Source: Leifsonia sp. Root227 (GTDB lineage: Bacteria; Actinomycetota; Actinomycetes; Actinomycetales; Microbacteriaceae). Taken from it: a DNA stretch of 64,000 nt. Below the pieces are notes generated by a model. That model ran no database searches and was not told the DNA's origin. It worked only from the letters and a program-made list of their open reading frames with translations. The position numbers and the translations under genes are program-made. The first letter of the stretch is position 1. Each line of letters begins with the position of its first letter. Location of the stretch: the NCBI RefSeq assembly GCF_001428745.1, contig NZ_LMIO01000004.1:620001-684000 (forward strand), written 5' to 3'. Below, one piece after another: positions 50,951 through 58,544 of the stretch.

Positions 50951-51538
50951 TCACGCCCACATCCCGCGGTATTCGTCTGCCAGGATCGCGCGTGCAGACG
51001 CAGGCGTGAGCGCCGGATATCGCCCGACCAGGTGGGCGGCGAGCCCGTCCGTGAGCGCCCGCATCCTGTCGGCGACCCGCTCGACCCTGTCGAGCGGAGT
51101 GTCCGCCGGCGCGGCGGCGGACACGATCCGCCGGATGATCGCGAGCATCGTCGCGTCCGAGTCTCGCTTCAGCGGAGCGAGCGCGTCGTCGGCGAGGGCG
51201 GCGCCGGCGAACACCAGCCAGACCTCCATCTCCTCCCTCCGCTCCTCGTCGAGCGGAAGGAACTGCTCCAGCAGCTCCGGGCCGCTCGCGCCTTCCGGCC
51301 CCGCAACGGCGACGATGCCCCGGATGCGCCCTGTCGCCCGCTCCATGACCAGCCGCATCGCGAACGCCACCGCATCGGATTGCCGGGGGAAGTAGTGGCG
51401 AAGCGAGCCGAGCACCATCCCTGCCTCCGCGGCGACCGTGCGGGTGCTCACGGCGTTGATCCCGTCGCGACGGACGATCCGCCACACAGCCTCGGCGATG
51501 TGGCGGCGACGCTCGTCGGGAGACTCCGTTGTGCGCAT
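50951..51538 (-). CDS. TetR family transcriptional regulator
   Basis: A 195-residue repressor: HTH region IAEAVWRIVRRDGINAVSTRTVAAEAGMVLGSLRHYFPRQSD at about residues 13-55, followed by a helical ligand domain of the TetR_C_6 type (YPALTPASARAILADE near the end). The ATG at 51538 gives the normal N-terminus; an upstream ATG at 51568 adds 10 residues. It is encoded 50 nt upstream of the VOC gene in the same direction, which makes that gene a possible target. Confidence 0.88.
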   Translation of the reverse strand: MRTTESPDERRRHIAEAVWRIVRRDGINAVSTRTVAAEAGMVLGSLRHYFPRQSDAVAFAMRLVMERATGRIRGIVAVAGPEGASGPELLEQFLPLDEERREEMEVWLVFAGAALADDALAPLKRDSDATMLAIIRRIVSAAAPADTPLDRVERVADRMRALTDGLAAHLVGRYPALTPASARAILADEYRGMWA

Positions 51539-51675
51539 GACCGACACGCTAGTACCACCGTGGCGCATCGCAAGGAACGCGGTGCGGTGCGGCAGGGAGC
51601 CGGCGGCGTGCTTGCTGCGGGACCGGGCCCGGCCCGGCGCGTGCGCTCCGCGTCCTGAGCGGCTCCGGCCCGTCC

Positions 51676-52365
51676 CTACGTCTCGATCGCGCCGCCGGTC
51701 TCCTGCAGGTAGCGGCGCAGCGTCAGCTCTGGGTCGGCGGCCTGCCTGCGCCGATACTCCGCGAAGTCGAGCTGATCCCTCAGCGACGCGCCCCCGCGCA
51801 TCCGCTCGGACTGCGCTCCCTCCACCGACTGGATGCGCAGCGCCGTCTCCACGAGCTCGTCGCGCCGGTCCCGCCCGACCACGAGCACGCCGTCGTCGTC
51901 GGCGACGATCCAGTCGCCTTCCGCGACGGGGACGCCGTCGAGGAACGCGCTCCGCATCGCCCGCCCGGCGGGAGGCACCCGCCGTGGACCGTACGGGTAT
52001 GCGCCGAGGCTGAACAGCGGCAACCCGATCTCGCGCAGCTGGGCGGTGTCGCGGTGGAGTCCCCAGACGACCGCCCCGCGCATCCCGGACTCTCTGGCTT
52101 CGAGCAGCATCAGGTCGCCGACGCAGGCTTCGTCGCGTCTGCCGCCGTTGTCGACCACGAGCACGGCGCCCGGCGGGGCGTCGTCGATGGTCTCGAGCAG
52201 CACATCCACACTGCCGAGATGGGTGACAGGAGCGGCGGGTCCGGCGAACGGCCGGCCGGGCAGCAGGGCGACGAGCCCTGCCGGCGCGGCGGCCACCGGG
52301 ATGCCGAGGCGCACCGCGGCGTCGGCGACGGCCGCGGTCGGGACGGGTGCGGTGAGTTCGTGCAT
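51676..52365 (-). CDS. RraA-like family protein (aldolase/decarboxylase fold)
   Basis: A 229-residue protein of the RraA superfamily (annotated elsewhere as demethylmenaquinone methyltransferase-like). The signature GAVLVVDNGGRRDEACVGDLMLLEARESGMRGAVVWGLHRD spans the substrate and metal site, with the conserved Gly-Arg-Asp pattern of class II HMG/CHA aldolases; DWIVADDDGVLVV follows. It may be an oxaloacetate decarboxylase or HMG-type aldolase. Upstream lies a long inverted repeat at 52402-52459. Confidence 0.85.
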   Translation of the reverse strand: MHELTAPVPTAAVADAAVRLGIPVAAAPAGLVALLPGRPFAGPAAPVTHLGSVDVLLETIDDAPPGAVLVVDNGGRRDEACVGDLMLLEARESGMRGAVVWGLHRDTAQLREIGLPLFSLGAYPYGPRRVPPAGRAMRSAFLDGVPVAEGDWIVADDDGVLVVGRDRRDELVETALRIQSVEGAQSERMRGGASLRDQLDFAEYRRRQAADPELTLRRYLQETGGAIET

Positions 52366-52401
52366 GTCTCAGAACCTAGCCCTGTCCAGGGGCCGGGTTC
52401 A

Positions 52402-52459
52402 CGAGATACCAGCAACTGTCGCGCACCCCATGCGGTTGTCGGCAGTCACTGGTATCTCG
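52402..52459. repeat. extragenic inverted repeat between two minus-strand genes
   Basis: Eleven-bp perfect arms CGAGATACCAG (52402-52412) and CTGGTATCTCG (52449-52459) flank a 36-nt loop, and similarity continues inward on both sides (CAACTGTCG against the complement of CGGCAGTCA). It lies just after the stop of the VOC gene and upstream of the RraA-like gene. A terminator with internal loop or a REP-like element are both possible. Confidence 0.55.
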
Positions 52460-52474
52460 CGGGGGCCGCCGCGG

Positions 52475-53077
52475 TTACTCCCAGGGGAAGCCGTCCGGAT
52501 CGGTGAACGCGCCGGCGTCGCCGCCGATCACGATGCGGTGCGAGCCGCTGCCCTCCTCCGGCACGCCCGCGTCCTTCGCGAGGGCGCTGCGGCGGTAGAG
52601 GCCGAAGCCGACCGTGTCCTTCGGGGTGGCGAACTGCACGTAGGTCTTGCCGAAGCTCTTGTCGACCGCCAAGCCGTGGTCGACGTAGAACTTCTTGCTC
52701 GCCACGATGTCCTCCGCGCCCAGGAGTAGCACGAGCGACTCGAAGGCGCGCGTGGCGGGGCCGGTGTCCTTCTTGGCCGAGGTCGCGACCTTCCAGATGG
52801 CGCCGTCCGGAGCCTGCACCACGCCGCCGACGCCCCACAGGGACTTCGCGACGGGCTTGAGGGTCGTCGCGCCCGCGGCGACGGCCGAGTCGATCAGGGT
52901 GTTCACGGTGGACGGCCGCGCGACGGTCAGCGAGATGTGGAAGCCGCGGAAGCCGCTGGTCGGGGCGTCGGACTGCCGGAGCGCGATGAGCGAGCCGAGG
53001 TCGAACGCGGACGAGTAGAAACGTTCGGCGGCTGCGAGGTCGGGGACCTCGAGGGTGATGTGCTGGATGCTGGTCAT
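52475..53077 (-). CDS. VOC family glyoxalase-like protein
   Basis: A 200-residue protein with two short VOC repeats: SIQHITLEVPDLAAAERFYSSAFDLG at the N-terminus, and SLVLLLGAEDIVASKKFYVDHGLAVD from about residue 113, ending AFTDPDGFPWE. Few of the usual metal-binding His/Glu residues are present in the second repeat, so catalytic activity is uncertain. It precedes the purC gene cluster in the opposite transcription order and shows no functional link to it. Confidence 0.82.
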   Translation of the reverse strand: MTSIQHITLEVPDLAAAERFYSSAFDLGSLIALRQSDAPTSGFRGFHISLTVARPSTVNTLIDSAVAAGATTLKPVAKSLWGVGGVVQAPDGAIWKVATSAKKDTGPATRAFESLVLLLGAEDIVASKKFYVDHGLAVDKSFGKTYVQFATPKDTVGFGLYRRSALAKDAGVPEEGSGSHRIVIGGDAGAFTDPDGFPWE

Positions 53078-53178
53078 GTCGCCAGGCTACGAGCGGGCAC
53101 GAGGGCGTCGCTTCTCGAAATCTGCTCGATCCGGATGCGCATGGTCGCGGCGCGGTCCGGACCAGGGTCAGGCGCGGC

Positions 53179-54090
53179 TCAGTCGCGGGTCAGCCGCTCC
53201 AGCAGCTCGCGGTAGCGCGCCGCTGTGCGCTCGACGATGTCCGAGGGGAGCTCCGGCGGTGTGCCCGTCTTGTCCCAGTTGGCGGCGAGCCAGTCGCGGA
53301 CGATCTGCTTGTCGAAGCTGGCCATCCGCTCGCGCGGGGTCGTTCCGGCGGCGTATGCGACCGCATCCCAGTACCGGCTGGAGTCGCTGGTGAGCACCTC
53401 GTCGGCGAGCGTGATCTCGCCGGTCGTTCGGTCTGCGCCGAACTCGAACTTGGTGTCTGCGATGATCACGCCGTGCGCCTCCGCGATGGCCGCGCCGCGC
53501 TCGTAGACGAGGAGCGAGAGGCGGCGCAGTTCCTCGGCGACCTCGGCGCCGACGAGTTCGACGGTGCGCTCGAAGCTGATGTTCTCGTCGTGCTGGCCGA
53601 GCGGGGCCTTCCACGCCGGCGTGTAGATCGGCTCAGGGAGGCGGTCGCCGTCGGTGAGGCCGGCGGGCAGCTGGACGCCGCACACGCTCTGCGTCTGCTG
53701 GTACTCCGCCCATCCACTGCCCGTGAGGTAGCCGCGCACGACGCACTCGACCGGGAACATGTCGAGCGGCTTCACCAGCATCGACCGTCCTGCCACCTCT
53801 GCCGGGATGCGCTCGATCGCCTTCTCGCCGTCGAGGACGTGATCGGGGATCAGGTGGTTCGGCACCTCGGTGAGCTGGTCGAACCACCACAGGCTGAGCG
53901 TCGTGAGCAGTTCGCCTTTGCCGGGGATGCCAGGCTCGAGCACGTGGTCGAACGCGCTGACGCGGTCGCTGGCGACGACGAGCATGGCGTCGGTGTCGCC
54001 GAGGCCGGTGCGGCCGGCCGGGACGTAGAGGTCGCGGACCTTGCCGGAGTACACGTGCGACCAGTCGGCCAGTTCGGGGGAGGAAGTCAC
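53179..54090 (-). CDS. purC: phosphoribosylaminoimidazole-succinocarboxamide synthase
   Basis: SAICAR synthetase (303 residues, the long actinobacterial/eukaryote-like form) ligates aspartate to CAIR with ATP in purine synthesis. Family segments: HVYSGKVRDLY near residue 13, ASDRVSAFDHVLEPGIPGKGELLT, ECVVRGYLTGSGWAEY, and IIADTKFEFG followed by LADEVLTSDSSRYWD. It is transcribed on the minus strand, 100 nt upstream of the VOC gene, and is not next to another pur gene in this window. Confidence 0.97.
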   Translation of the reverse strand: MTSSPELADWSHVYSGKVRDLYVPAGRTGLGDTDAMLVVASDRVSAFDHVLEPGIPGKGELLTTLSLWWFDQLTEVPNHLIPDHVLDGEKAIERIPAEVAGRSMLVKPLDMFPVECVVRGYLTGSGWAEYQQTQSVCGVQLPAGLTDGDRLPEPIYTPAWKAPLGQHDENISFERTVELVGAEVAEELRRLSLLVYERGAAIAEAHGVIIADTKFEFGADRTTGEITLADEVLTSDSSRYWDAVAYAAGTTPRERMASFDKQIVRDWLAANWDKTGTPPELPSDIVERTAARYRELLERLTRD

Positions 54091-54116
54091 GCTTCCATCG
54101 TACGGCGCGGCGGCGC

Positions 54117-54875
54117 TCAGGCGGACTTCCCGCCGTCCACGGGAAGGACGGCGCCTGTCACATACGACGCGGCAGGAGACGCCAGCCAGCGCACCGCTGC
54201 TGCGACTTCGTCCGCGAGCCCCATGCGGCCGAGCGGGACGTATCCGCCGACCGTCGTGCGAACGCTCGCGTCCTTGGCCATGATCGGGCCGGATTCGATC
54301 GGGCCCGGCGCGACGGCGTTGACCCGGATACCGGTGCGCGCCTCGTCGATGGCCGCCGTCCTGGTCAAGCCGATGACAGCGTGCTTGGCCGCGACGTACG
54401 CCGACATCCCTGGAGCGGCGCCCGTCCCGGCGCTGGACGCGACGTTGACGATGGCGCGGGGTCCTGTCGCCTCCGCCAGCGCGCGCAGCTCCGCCCGCAT
54501 GGCGACCGCGACGCTGCGGAACGTGACGGCCATCACCGCGTCGAACTCGTCCAGCTCCATCCGCGCGAGTTGCGTCGGCTGGTGGCCGCGGCCCACGTTG
54601 TTGACGGCGACGGAGAGTCCGTGCTCCGCCGCGACCGTGTCGATCGCGGAGGCGAGAGCGTCATCGTCCGTCGCGTCGAACGCGAACGTGCGCGGGCAGT
54701 CGACACCGGATGCGCGGAGCAGCTCGGCGAGCTCTGACAGCGCCTCCGCATCCCTCGCAGCGGGCACGACCGTGTATCCCTCAGCGCCCAGCTCGCGGCA
54801 GATCGCATTGCCGATCAGGCCGTTCGCGCCGAGCACGAACGCGACAGGGGATGCGCCGGCGCCGGCCGAGCTCAT
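54117..54875 (-). CDS. SDR family oxidoreductase
   Basis: A 252-residue classical SDR. The nucleotide loop reads VLGANGLIGNAI (G-x-x-G-x-x-G spacing slightly altered), NNVGRGH replaces NNAG, catalytic Ser is in NVASSAGTG, and Tyr/Lys are in MSAYVAAKHAVIG. The C-terminus SYVTGAVLPVDGGKSA is canonical. It overlaps the upstream membrane-protein gene by 4 bp, and both are divergent from a MarR gene whose operator lies between them, suggesting shared control. Confidence 0.9.
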   Translation of the reverse strand: MSSAGAGASPVAFVLGANGLIGNAICRELGAEGYTVVPAARDAEALSELAELLRASGVDCPRTFAFDATDDDALASAIDTVAAEHGLSVAVNNVGRGHQPTQLARMELDEFDAVMAVTFRSVAVAMRAELRALAEATGPRAIVNVASSAGTGAAPGMSAYVAAKHAVIGLTRTAAIDEARTGIRVNAVAPGPIESGPIMAKDASVRTTVGGYVPLGRMGLADEVAAAVRWLASPAASYVTGAVLPVDGGKSA

Positions 54876-55585
54876 GCCCGCGCCCCCTCGCGGTCGCGGT
54901 CGCGCACCTCGCGGCGGTCGACAGGAAGGAGGAACCCGGCGACGATCAGCCACGCCAGGCCGCCGAACCGGCCGATCGGCAGGAGGAACTGCAGCGGCTC
55001 GATCGCGAGCGACAGGAAGCTCAGCTCCGACAGGGCGGCGATCACGAGACCCGCCCAGGCGAGCCAGCGAGGCAGCAGTCCCAGGATGAGCGACGGCACC
55101 GCGATGCCGGCGAGCAGCAGCCCCATCCCCGTCACGTAGCCGACGCCGCCCGTGGCGAACGCGAGGAACGACAGGGCGAGCGCGAGGGTGGCGTCCGTGG
55201 TGAGTTCCGGGCGGCTGAGGAGGTAGGTGGCGAGTGCGGACACCATCAGCAGGATGGCCGCGGTCAGACCGCCGGTGAAGCCGATCGACGGGCCCGGCAC
55301 GCGCACGCCGAGCCGCTGCAGGCGGGCGAAGGCCGTCGCCGCGAGGATGCCGAACGGCACGGCGGAGCCGAACTGCAGCATCGCTGTCACCCGGATGCTC
55401 GCCCAGTCCTGCTGCGCGTATGCGGCGACGGCTGCCTTGCCTGCGAACGGGGAGACGAACACGGTGCCGCTGGCGAGCGCGGCGCCGATGACGATGGCGG
55501 CGACGACGAGTGCCGCCGACACGATGGCGAGGACGCCGAGGTGCGGTCCGCCCTGGCGCCGCGACGGAGCAATGGTTTCGTTCAT
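54872..55585 (-). CDS. six-helix membrane protein, DUF4386-like, unknown function
   Basis: A 237-residue protein with six or seven predicted membrane helices and a short, basic C-terminal tail (DRREVRDRDRE). The arrangement resembles DUF4386-type membrane proteins, but no catalytic motif is visible and the family assignment is tentative. Its start is only 48 nt from the divergent MarR gene and the MarR dyad covers its promoter, so it is a likely MarR target together with the SDR that overlaps its end. Confidence 0.72.
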   Translation of the reverse strand: MNETIAPSRRQGGPHLGVLAIVSAALVVAAIVIGAALASGTVFVSPFAGKAAVAAYAQQDWASIRVTAMLQFGSAVPFGILAATAFARLQRLGVRVPGPSIGFTGGLTAAILLMVSALATYLLSRPELTTDATLALALSFLAFATGGVGYVTGMGLLLAGIAVPSLILGLLPRWLAWAGLVIAALSELSFLSLAIEPLQFLLPIGRFGGLAWLIVAGFLLPVDRREVRDRDREGARA

Positions 55586-55590
55586 GAGAG

Positions 55591-55615
55591 TAATGATTAC
55601 ACATTGTAATCATTA
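55591..55615. promoter_or_regulatory. perfect MarR-type operator between divergent genes
   Basis: A 25-bp dyad with perfect 11-bp arms TAATGATTACA and TGTAATCATTA around a 3-bp centre. It lies within the 47-bp gap between the membrane-protein/SDR operon and the MarR gene, so one bound dimer would block both start regions. The arm sequence and AT-richness against a GC-rich background make it very likely the MarR autoregulatory site. Confidence 0.8.
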
Positions 55616-55632
55616 ATGGCAAGAGGTATTCT

Positions 55633-56127
55633 ATGGGAGTGACCGACGCATCCACCCCTCATCGTGGCCAGAGCGGTGTGAGCCCGCGCACCGCGTTCCT
55701 GCTGGCGCAGCTCGGCGCCGCCGCGGCCGACCGGTTCGGCGAACGCGTCTCCGAGCTCGGCCTGACGGCACGGGATGCGGGTGTGCTGCGCGTCCTCGGG
55801 CGCACTCCCGGCATCAGTCAGAAAGACCTCGCCCACCGGCTCGGCACCGTCCCGAGCAGGCTCGTCGCCCTCATCGACGACCTGCAGGCCCGCGGCCTCG
55901 TCGAACGCACCCGCAGCGAAGCCGACCGCCGCAACAACGAACTCGCCCTGACCGCGGAGGGAGAACGGATGCTCGGCGAGCTCCGCGTGATCGCCGAAGC
56001 GCACCAGGCGGACGTACTCGCACCCCTGGACCCCCACGAGCAGCAGGCCTTCGCCGCGCTCCTCGGCAAGCTCGCCGGTGCGTCAGGGCTGTCGGCGGAC
56101 GGACATCCAGGCTACCGCCGCGCCTGA
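55633..56127 (+). CDS. MarR family transcriptional regulator
   Basis: A 164-residue winged-helix regulator: AGVLRVLGRTPGISQKDLAHRLGTVPSRLVALIDDLQARGLVERTRSEADRRNNELALT contains the full HTH and wing. An N-terminal extension of about 15 residues precedes the first helix. The ATG at 55633 follows AAGAGG. It faces the SDR/membrane-protein operon across a shared operator and probably controls both directions. Confidence 0.92.
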   Translation: MGVTDASTPHRGQSGVSPRTAFLLAQLGAAAADRFGERVSELGLTARDAGVLRVLGRTPGISQKDLAHRLGTVPSRLVALIDDLQARGLVERTRSEADRRNNELALTAEGERMLGELRVIAEAHQADVLAPLDPHEQQAFAALLGKLAGASGLSADGHPGYRRA

Positions 56128-56141
56128 CGGTCGACGGCGGT

Positions 56142-56187
56142 CGGTTCGGTTCGGTTCGAGCGGCTCGGTTCGGTTCGAGCGGATCGG
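56142..56187. repeat. tandem repeat of a 19-bp unit between convergent genes
   Basis: Two nearly identical 19-bp units (CGGTTCGGTTCGAGCGGCT at 56147-56165 and a one-mismatch copy at 56166-56184) follow an extra CGGTT. The gap between MarR and SHOCT genes contains little else. It does not form a stable hairpin and looks like slippage-generated sequence. Confidence 0.6.
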
Positions 56188-56188
56188 C

Positions 56189-56545
56189 TCAGGCCAGGAG
56201 CTTCGCCTTCGCCGCTGAGAACTCGTCGTCGGACAGGATCCCCTGCGCGTGCAGGGCGGCGAGCTGCTGGAGCTGCGCCATGAGGTCGGTTCCGCCACCG
56301 GCCGGGGCCGGGGCCGCTGCCGGAGCCGCTGCCTGCTGCTGCGCGACGGCCTGCTGCGCCGCCGCATCCATCTGGGCCTGCTGCTGCTGGGCCTGGTACT
56401 GCTCTGCCTGCTGCTGCTCCATGGCCTTCTCCTGCTGGCGTCGCTGCATTCCGCCGCTGACGGCGGTGGCCGTCCCTGCGACGACGGCGGTGCGCGCTGC
56501 CAGTCCGAGCAATCCCGGACGGCCGACTCGACGAATGAACGGCAT
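56189..56545 (-). CDS. SHOCT domain-containing protein
   Basis: A 118-residue protein: a short hydrophobic or amphipathic N-terminal segment (about residues 8-32), a Gln/Ala-rich coiled stretch (about 35-80) and a C-terminal SHOCT helix pair, DLMAQLQQLAALHAQGILSDDEFSAAKAKLL. SHOCT modules mediate oligomerisation. In Actinobacteria this type is usually encoded beside a DUF6325 protein, as here (9 nt apart). Role not established. Confidence 0.85.
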   Translation of the reverse strand: MPFIRRVGRPGLLGLAARTAVVAGTATAVSGGMQRRQQEKAMEQQQAEQYQAQQQQAQMDAAAQQAVAQQQAAAPAAAPAPAGGGTDLMAQLQQLAALHAQGILSDDEFSAAKAKLLA

Positions 56546-56554
56546 GGTGTCTCC

Positions 56555-56983
56555 CTACTCTTCCGACGCTTCGGCCAGGACGGCGTTGACCACGGGGGCC
56601 GGGATGCGCTCGGCGTGGACGACGTTCCCTCCCGCGGCGAAGAACTTGCTGGCGAGGTCTTTCGCCCAGGTGTGCTCGAGGACCAGGATCGCGCCGGAGG
56701 TGCCAGGGTCGATGAGGTCGGCGATGTCGTCGACGTCCTCCGATCCGGCGATCCCGCTGGCTTCGAGCGTGATCTCGGTCAGTCCGTACTCGTCTCCGGC
56801 GTCCTCGAACTCCACGATCTCCACGTCGCCGTCGAGCGAGCGCGAGACGAAGAGCAGATCGAGGAGACGGACGGTGCCGGTGCCGACCAGGTCGACGATG
56901 GCCTGGATCACCCCCGGCGACGGTCGCTCGCCCTCGAACTGGGCGACGATGAACTCCGCGGGGCCGTACTCGAATTCGGTCAC
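56555..56983 (-). CDS. DUF6325 family protein
   Basis: A 142-residue acidic cytosolic protein with GPAEFIVAQFEGERPSPGVIQAIVDLVGTGTVRLLDLLFV at the N-terminus and a GAILVLEHTWAKDLASKFFAAGGNVVHAERIPAPVVNAVL C-terminal segment; these are DUF6325 hallmarks, with a ferredoxin-like alpha/beta pattern. It starts the two-gene unit with the SHOCT protein. No activity is known for the family. Confidence 0.83.
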   Translation of the reverse strand: MTEFEYGPAEFIVAQFEGERPSPGVIQAIVDLVGTGTVRLLDLLFVSRSLDGDVEIVEFEDAGDEYGLTEITLEASGIAGSEDVDDIADLIDPGTSGAILVLEHTWAKDLASKFFAAGGNVVHAERIPAPVVNAVLAEASEE

Positions 56984-57202
56984 GTTGAACTCCCTCCGCG
57001 CCGGTGCATCCGACAGGCGTCACGCTACTCGGGGGGCAGAACCGCGCACAATGATTGCTTTCTGTCCGGATGTGTGGTGGTGGCCGCGTTCGATTGGAAA
57101 CCTTTCGCGCATCGGGTGGGGAGATTTCGCGATGAGCACGTTCACATCGGTGTCAGACTGGCAGCACTCCATACGGAGCGGCCGGTGCGAGGAAGGACCA
57201 CG

Positions 57203-58447
57203 GTGGACGAGAAGAACTGGGCGGGGAATTACACGTACAGGGCGGAGCGCATCGCGCATCCCCGGTCCGTCGACGAACTGCGGGAGCTCGTGCTCGGTGC
57301 CGGCTCGGTGCGGGCCCTGGGCAGCAGGCACTCCTTCAACGATCTGGCCGACGACGACCGGCTGCTCGTGAGCACCGCCGGCCTGCCGTCGGCGATCCGG
57401 ATCGACGAGGCGGCATCGCAGGTGACGGTCGGCGGCGGCGTGCGCTACGGCGACCTCGCGCGCGAACTGCAGAGCGTCGGCTGGGCGCTGCACAACCTGG
57501 CGTCCCTGCCACACATCTCGATCGCCGGCGCGATCGCGACGGCGACGCACGGCTCAGGCGACAGGAACGGCAACCTGGCCACCGCCGTCAGCGGCCTGCG
57601 CATCCTGCGGGCGGACGGCGAGCTGGTCGACCTCCACCGCGGTGAGCCCGGCTTCGACGGCGCAGTGGTGTCGCTCGGCGCGCTGGGGGTGGTCACCGAG
57701 GTGACGCTGGACATCCGGCCGACGTACGACGTGCGGCAGCGTCTGTTCGGCGGCCTGCCGTGGGATGCGGTCATCGACCGGTTCGACGACATCACCTCCT
57801 CCGCGTACAGCGTGTCCCTCTTCACCGACTGGGCGGAGGACGCGGTCAGCCTCGCCTGGCTGAAGGAGCGCGCAGACGACCCAACCGACATCGGCGACGA
57901 CTTCTTCGGGGCGACGGCGCTCACAGAAGCCCGCCACATGATCGCGACGATGGATGTGCGCAACACCACGGAGCAGCTCGGCGTCTTCGGGCCGTGGAGT
58001 GACAGGCTGGCGCACTTCCGATTCGAGTTCACGCCGTCGAACGGTGCGGAGATCCAGTCGGAGTACCTGGTGCCGCGGGCGAACGCCGTCGAGGCGATCA
58101 AGGCCGTGCGCGAACTCGCGCCGGTGATCGCGCCGCTGCTGCAGATCAGCGAGATCCGCACAGTCGCGGCCGACGACCTGTGGCTGTCGAGCGCATACGG
58201 CACGGACGCGGTCGGGCTGCACTTCACCTGGCTGCGCGACCAGGAGGGCGTCGAGGCGATCCTCCCGGTCCTGGAGGCCGCGCTGCTGCCCCTCGGAGCA
58301 CGTCCGCACTGGGGCAAGGTCTATCTCGACGCCGCCGGCGTCGTCCCCGGTCTCTACCCGCGACTCGACGCGTTCCGCGACCTCGTCACCGAGTTCGACC
58401 CCACGGGCACCTTCCGCAACGCCTTCGTCGCCCGCCTCCTCGCCTGA
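57203..58447 (+). CDS. FAD-linked alditol/xylitol oxidase-like enzyme
   Basis: A 414-residue VAO-family flavoprotein. RALGSRHSFND has His43, the position of the covalent FAD histidine of Streptomyces alditol oxidase; GGGVRYGDLARELQ, ISIAGAIATATHGSGDRNGNLA and the C-terminal RPHWGKVYLD are family motifs. It would oxidise a polyol such as xylitol or sorbitol with O2, producing H2O2; cytosolic, no signal peptide. The GTG at 57203 has AGGAAGG upstream and aligns with the family N-terminus. It stands alone, with no polyol transporter adjacent. Confidence 0.9.
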   Translation: MDEKNWAGNYTYRAERIAHPRSVDELRELVLGAGSVRALGSRHSFNDLADDDRLLVSTAGLPSAIRIDEAASQVTVGGGVRYGDLARELQSVGWALHNLASLPHISIAGAIATATHGSGDRNGNLATAVSGLRILRADGELVDLHRGEPGFDGAVVSLGALGVVTEVTLDIRPTYDVRQRLFGGLPWDAVIDRFDDITSSAYSVSLFTDWAEDAVSLAWLKERADDPTDIGDDFFGATALTEARHMIATMDVRNTTEQLGVFGPWSDRLAHFRFEFTPSNGAEIQSEYLVPRANAVEAIKAVRELAPVIAPLLQISEIRTVAADDLWLSSAYGTDAVGLHFTWLRDQEGVEAILPVLEAALLPLGARPHWGKVYLDAAGVVPGLYPRLDAFRDLVTEFDPTGTFRNAFVARLLA

Positions 58448-58521
58448 CACGCCATCGAGCCGGGACTTGTGCACGCGACACGCCGGCGCCGGGCGTGCAC
58501 AACTCCCGGCTCGATGGCGTG
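58448..58521. terminator. long bidirectional hairpin between alditol oxidase and purD
   Basis: Two 29-nt arms (58448-58476 and 58493-58521) pair with a single mismatch around a 16-nt loop that is itself GC-rich and self-complementary (CGCCGGCG). It fills most of the 97-nt gap between convergent genes and would terminate both. The arm length is unusual for a simple terminator and may reflect an extragenic palindromic element. Confidence 0.75.
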
Positions 58522-58544
58522 GGGGAGCGGGGCGCGGCGCGGGG

